Assembly: GCA_026929865.2 (NCBI GenBank)
Contig: CM049398.1
Span: 24,981,001 to 25,045,000 of the forward strand
From: Hyperoplus lanceolatus
Lineage: Eukaryota > Chordata > Actinopteri > Uranoscopiformes > Ammodytidae
Direction: 5' to 3'
DNA length: 64,000 nt
Part shown: piece by piece, positions 62,868-64,000 of the stretch
Layout: every line of letters starts with the position of its first letter
How positions within the stretch are numbered: position 1 is the first letter of the stretch
Notes under the pieces: generated by a model
What the model was told of the DNA's origin: nothing
Database searches by the model: none
Seen by the model: the letters and a program-made list of their open reading frames with translations, nothing else
Made by a program: the position numbers and the translations under genes

Positions 62868-64000
62868 GATCTGTGTGTGTGTGTGCAGATGTGTATATGT
62901 GTGAGAGCAAGCAGCTATTCAGCGGCATTCATTATCATGTGTGTATTGTGCAGTGTATGAAGGTGGCTATTTTATGCAGCTTTCCAGTGCAAAATAAAGT
63001 CTTGGAAGTCGGCTGCAGCTCAGTGGTGAACATCACTTATTTTGTCTAAAAAAATGCACTGAGGCAGTGAGTTGATGTATGTTTGCAGAAGTGGCGAGAA
63101 GAAAAGAGGCAAGAAATATAACAGTCCTACAGCAGGAAAGACTGGTGGTGCAGTGTGGAAGCACCACAACAACAAACAAGATACAAGACAACAAAACATC
63201 ATTGCATAATTGAGTAGGCCGTCCATTAAAGTCCTTATCTATTTCAGGGGAATTAAGGCACACATAATCTGCTGGCTGTTCCACAGTGCCAGGAAATGAT
63301 GGGCAACACTGAGGGGCAGAGCTAAGATGAGACCAGAGTGATTGACAGGTTGATAGAGCCAACTGGAAGTCTGCCATTCCTCCCTTAAGATAGTCTCCTT
63401 ACAGTAATGAAGCATGGGTGAGCCAGCTCTACATGAGGGGCATAAGCAGCCAAGGAGATAATGAGGAAGTTGAGGACATTCTGTGCAATCCTTCCTCTCT
63501 GTCTGTCTAAGTCACTCTCGGTTTTCACCATTGCTCAGGGTTTGACAGAAAGGAAAAGGGAAATGACATTGCAGTCTTGAGACTTTGACATTGACCTCTG
63601 ACCTTGACTGAGTCTCACACAAAACCAAAATAAAAAGAGGGTCCACAACATCTTTAGAGGCCTGTGAGCAGCGAAAGAGAAAGAGCAAACAGCCCTGTCG
63701 GGAGTCTGCAGTGTGGATGCTGCCTCCTGTGGTGTCGATGACCTTTCCAACGCCACGTAGCTCTGCAAGACTCTGATAAGACCAGCTGGGAGGTGACAAT
63801 ATGCCCTTGTGATGGGCACACTACCCACACAGGAGAAACACACAGGGGTAAAACACACACAGGGGCAACCAGCTGGCCTAGAAATATTTCTCGTCTGAGG
63901 TCACTGGTTCAATTTCCGTTTCTGACAGCGGGGTGTATTCCAGCTGGACCATAGCTGGCATTAGATCTATGATGGCTGGCAACAATGCCTAGGTGCTTTG

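Larger units (their letters stand above)
59580..64000. other. Right-hand intron segment
   Basis: This holds a CA array (60529-60592) and a GT array (62786-62865) ending in GCGCGC. Around 63870-64000, GGTTCAATTTCCG near 63907 resembles a degenerate tRNA B-box and may be a SINE cut by the window edge. A short minus frame near 63560-63650 begins MLWTLFLFWFCVRL and looks like a signal peptide, but has no supporting context. No DSCAM exon was recognised. Confidence 0.45.

Noticed and set aside
63535-63858. Minus-strand frame with a signal-peptide-like MLWTLFLFWFCVRL, considered as DSCAM exon 1
   Set aside because: It does not resemble the DSCAM signal peptide, and no Ig1 or Ig2 exon lies between it and 31876.

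Overview
The window is vertebrate nuclear DNA, most likely from a teleost fish. The evidence is short Ig/FN3 exons with GT-AG borders, very many long (CA/GT)n arrays, and teleost-type transposons (L2- and Rex1-like LINEs, a Tc1-like element with IR/DR ends, hAT-like elements, TTAA MITEs, a tRNA-derived SINE). There is no sign of prokaryotic gene organisation. All family names come from motif recognition and memory, not from a database search.

The only host protein-coding gene I can support is part of DSCAM (Down syndrome cell adhesion molecule), on the minus strand from 31876 down to 4101. Thirteen exons (2513 coding nt, about 837 residues) encode the second half of Ig2, Ig3 to Ig9, FN3-1 and the start of FN3-2, in the canonical order. 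Every splice phase joins correctly. The sequence matches DSCAM rather than DSCAML1; whether it is teleost dscama or dscamb cannot be told here. The signal peptide, Ig1 and the first half of Ig2 are not seen in 31877-64000. The rest of FN3-2 onward lies left of the window.

Layout: 1-3515, a decayed L2-type LINE on + (antisense to the gene). 4101-6370, five exons (Ig9, FN3-1, FN3-2 start). 6371-18452, a 12-kb intron with a TTAA MITE, CA/GT arrays, a solo LTR, a 1.4-kb TIR element with 6-bp flanking repeats, and a Tc1-like element with another transposon nested inside its transposase gene. 18453-31876, eight Ig exons separated by introns carrying a CAG-flanked TIR element and a composite hAT-like element. 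31877-64000, apparently one very long upstream intron. It holds a 964-bp near-perfect giant hairpin element with 8-bp target duplication, a Rex1-like LINE on -, a second TTAA MITE, a 217-bp GT array, a SINE, a nearly intact two-ORF LINE (49680-54208, +) and a complete 921-bp hAT-like element.

The DSCAM exons together build the extracellular rod of a neuronal homophilic adhesion and repulsion receptor. The rest is intron and mobile-element history. I found no convincing new biological system. The observations most worth checking are the giant hairpin element, a possible extra disulfide in Ig5, the nested and composite transposons, and the 6-bp-flanked TIR element.
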